Assembly (NCBI RefSeq): GCF_900142415.1
Contig: NZ_FRAU01000009.1
Span: forward strand, 1 to 64,000
Length of the DNA: 64,000 nucleotides
Direction of reading: 5' to 3'
Source: Rhodothermus profundi
GTDB lineage: Bacteria; Bacteroidota; Rhodothermia; Rhodothermales; Rhodothermaceae
Below the pieces are notes generated by a model, which was not told the DNA's origin, made no database searches, and saw only the letters and a list, made by a program, of their open reading frames with translations. Positions 62,182 through 64,000 of this stretch are shown here, piece by piece; the stretch's first letter is position 1, and each line of letters opens with the position of its first letter. The position numbers and the translations under genes are program-made.

Positions 62182-62212
62182 AGGAGCGGCCCTGAACGTT
62201 GATGCCGCTCCT
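62182..62212 (-). terminator. Terminator after ftsK
   Basis: AGGAGCGGC (62182-62190) pairs with GCCGCTCCT (62204-62212). Read on the minus strand the stem is followed by TTTGTC. It lies between the convergent HsdR-N-like and ftsK genes. Confidence 0.6.
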
Positions 62213-62323
62213 GCTCTGGTCTTGTTCTGTTGGGAAGTGCGGGGGGCCTCCCCGGGGGAATGCCGGCAAATGGTGGGAGGAAGGAGCTGTTCGGTAGGCA
62301 GGGATTGCAGGAGCGCTGGCGAA

Positions 62324-64000
62324 TCAGGAAGGGGAGCGGAGCGTGCGAAGCAGTTCGTCAAGCTCAGCTTCGGTCTGCACGAGCACGCGGCGGGCTTTGG
62401 AGCCTTCAAACGGGCCTACAATGCCGGCGGCTTCGAGCTGGTCCACAATCCGCGCGGCCCGCGTGTAACCAATAGAGAGCTTGCGCTGGAGCAGCGAGAC
62501 CGATCCCTGCTGGCTGCGGACGATTATGCGGGCCGCTTCCTCAAAGAGTTCATCGTAGCTGTCGCCACTTCCGTTGCCGCCCACTTCATCGCTTTGCTCG
62601 TCTTCGAGACCGGGCAGCAAATAGGGACCGGGGCCTGGCTGCTCGGCAATAAAGCGTGTGACGCGTTCTACCTCGTCAATTGAGACAAAGGGACCCTGCA
62701 GCCGTACCAGGTGGCTACCCATCATGAAGAGCATGTCGCCATTTCCTACCAGGCCTTCGGCTCCGTTCTGGTCGATAATGGTGCGGGAGTCCACCTTGGT
62801 GGCTACTTGATAGGCAATGCGGGCAGGAAAGTTCGCTTTAATCAGCCCTGTGATGACGTCGACCGAAGGACGCTGCGTGGCTAGTACCAGATGAATGCCG
62901 ACGGCACGAGCCATCTGAGCCAGGCGAGCGATAGGACCTTCGATGTCTTTGCCCGCTGTCATCATGAGATCGGCCAGTTCGTCGATGATCACAACGATGT
63001 AAGGCAGGTGACGATGTCCTTCTTCCGGAGAAAGGGCACCTTCCTGGAGGCGACGGTTGTAATCTTTTATGCTTCGCACGCCAGCCTTAGCGAGCAGGTC
63101 GTAGCGTTGCTCCATTTCGCGCTCGCAGCTTTTCAGGACGGCCAGCGCCTGCGCACAGTCAGTGATGATCGGGTCTTCAGCGTTTTCTGGAAGTGCCAGA
63201 AAGTGATCGACCACGGTCGCGTATTGCTGCAGTTCAATTTTCTTAGGGTCGATCATCACGAATTTGAGGTTGGCCGGGTGGCAGGCGTAGAGCAGCCCGG
63301 TGATGAGGGCATTCAGACCTACCGATTTGCCCGAGCCTGTTGAACCCGCTATGAGCAGGTGAGGCAAGCGGGTCAGGTCCTGCAGAAACACTTCTCCTTC
63401 GATCGTCTTGCCCAGGGCAATGGGCAGTTCCATCTGCGCATCCCGGAAGCGGGCCGTGCCAATTACGTCACGAATGCGGACCAGCTCGCGGTGTCGGTTG
63501 GGAATTTCCACGCCAATGGCCGACTTGCCCGGGATAGGAGCAATCATGCGGATGCCAGGAGCGGCAAGGGCCATGGCAAGGTCGTCTTCCAGCGCCGTGA
63601 TTTTGCTGATCTTGACGCCGGGTGCAGGGGTTAACTCGTAAAGCGTGACGGTCGGTCCGACGATCGCATTGATTGAAGTGATTTCGATATTATAGGTGGC
63701 CAGCTTGTCCAGCAGGATGCGTTTGTTTTCTTCCAGTTCCTCGTAATCGATGCGGCGTTCGTGCGTTTCGGCTTCGTCGAGCAGATCAATGGGCGGTGGG
63801 GTGTACGGGGGGAGTGTAGCAGTAGCGGGAAGTGCTGCAGGGCGTTCGATGTGGTCGGCGCGTTCTTCCTTGATGCCCTGGCGGACGACCAGTTCAGGTT
63901 GGCGAGGAGCTGGAGGAGCGGAGGGCGGTGCGTCATGCATCAAGTTGCGCAGCAGTTCATGCCGCGGCACAGCTTCTTCTGAGGGAGTACTGTCTGTGAT
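62324..64000 (-). CDS. ftsK: DNA translocase FtsK/SpoIIIE family, N-terminal part missing at window edge
   Basis: FtsK pumps DNA at the division septum and activates dimer resolution. The open frame continues without a start or stop past base 64000, so the membrane-spanning N-terminus lies outside. Visible parts are the FtsK alpha domain (N-I-E-I-T-S-I-N-A-I-V-G-P-T-V), the motor with Walker A A-G-S-T-G-S-G-K-S-V-G, Walker B I-V-V-I-I-D-E-L-A-D-L-M-M, and A-T-Q-R-P-S-V-D-V-I-T-G. A C-terminal gamma winged helix (S-V-S-L-L-Q-R-K-L-S-I-G-Y-T-R-A) should read polar guide sequences. A GTG at 63970 is a chance internal codon, not the likely start. Confidence 0.95.
   Translation of the reverse strand: MTDSTPSEEAVPRHELLRNLMHDAPPSAPPAPRQPELVVRQGIKEERADHIERPAALPATATLPPYTPPPIDLLDEAETHERRIDYEELEENKRILLDKLATYNIEITSINAIVGPTVTLYELTPAPGVKISKITALEDDLAMALAAPGIRMIAPIPGKSAIGVEIPNRHRELVRIRDVIGTARFRDAQMELPIALGKTIEGEVFLQDLTRLPHLLIAGSTGSGKSVGLNALITGLLYACHPANLKFVMIDPKKIELQQYATVVDHFLALPENAEDPIITDCAQALAVLKSCEREMEQRYDLLAKAGVRSIKDYNRRLQEGALSPEEGHRHLPYIVVIIDELADLMMTAGKDIEGPIARLAQMARAVGIHLVLATQRPSVDVITGLIKANFPARIAYQVATKVDSRTIIDQNGAEGLVGNGDMLFMMGSHLVRLQGPFVSIDEVERVTRFIAEQPGPGPYLLPGLEDEQSDEVGGNGSGDSYDELFEEAARIIVRSQQGSVSLLQRKLSIGYTRAARIVDQLEAAGIVGPFEGSKARRVLVQTEAELDELLRTLRSPS

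Noticed and set aside
62222-62683. Plus-strand frame of 153 codons opposite the ftsK 3' end
   Set aside because: Overlaps the FtsK gamma domain and crosses the ftsK terminator; no independent support.
1-64000. CRISPR arrays, insertion sequences and phage genes
   Set aside because: No regularly spaced repeats, transposase-like motifs (DDE or HUH) or phage structural genes were recognised by reading the window.

Overview
Organism and basis. The window is GC-rich bacterial DNA with a complete core gene set and no phage structural genes, IS elements or CRISPR arrays that I can see. The type IX secretion proteins PorU, PorV and a PorZ-like protein, FlgD-like C-terminal domains, and a high-potential iron-sulfur protein (known as an oxidase electron donor in Rhodothermus marinus) point to a Rhodothermus-like member of the Rhodothermota/Bacteroidota. 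The genus is an inference.  Layout. 1-1390 is an AT-rich accessory patch with two small membrane-protein genes around a chimeric glycine-zipper gene. 1548-10990 carries folD, porU-porV, a histidine-rich membrane protein, a dicarboxylate/amino-acid symporter and a small protein. 11110-18441 holds a DUF1080 protein, tRNA-Arg, a CPBP protease, and a housekeeping run (DUF2007, cdsA, small membrane protein, mutL, tilS, hpt). 18655-25762 is a two-gene unit: an 801-residue protein with a coiled coil, an AT-hook-like motif and three C2H2 zinc fingers, followed one base later by a 1566-residue DEAH helicase of the DUF1998/MrfA-DruE type. This is the best candidate for an undescribed (probably defence or DNA-repair) system. 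26185-36702 has DUF72, a YbhN-type flippase-like protein, HIT, PHP phosphoesterase, ribH, porZ-like, tRNA-His/tRNA-Glu, DUF4105, endonuclease III with an added zinc ribbon, and gpmI. 36798-40383 is a four-gene flavin cassette (apbE, porin, FMN-binding protein, membrane protein) behind a TATAAT box and a palindrome. 40457-47556 has a lipoprotein, an M1 peptidase and pstSCAB-phoU. 47614-55167 has hsp20, a C-terminal processing protease, lemA-TPM-TPR-htpX, a thioredoxin-like protein, NhaC and a small membrane protein. 55458-64000 has a GH13 lipoprotein, acylphosphatase, HiPIP, alpha-glucan phosphorylase, an SDR, prmC, a stand-alone HsdR-N-like nuclease domain and a truncated ftsK.  How the parts fit. 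PorU, PorV and PorZ belong to one outer-membrane attachment machine. ApbE would flavinylate the FMN-binding protein beside it. PstSCAB-PhoU is a complete phosphate uptake and signalling unit. LemA, TPM protein and HtpX look like an envelope quality-control group. All functions are read from sequence motifs; no database search was possible.
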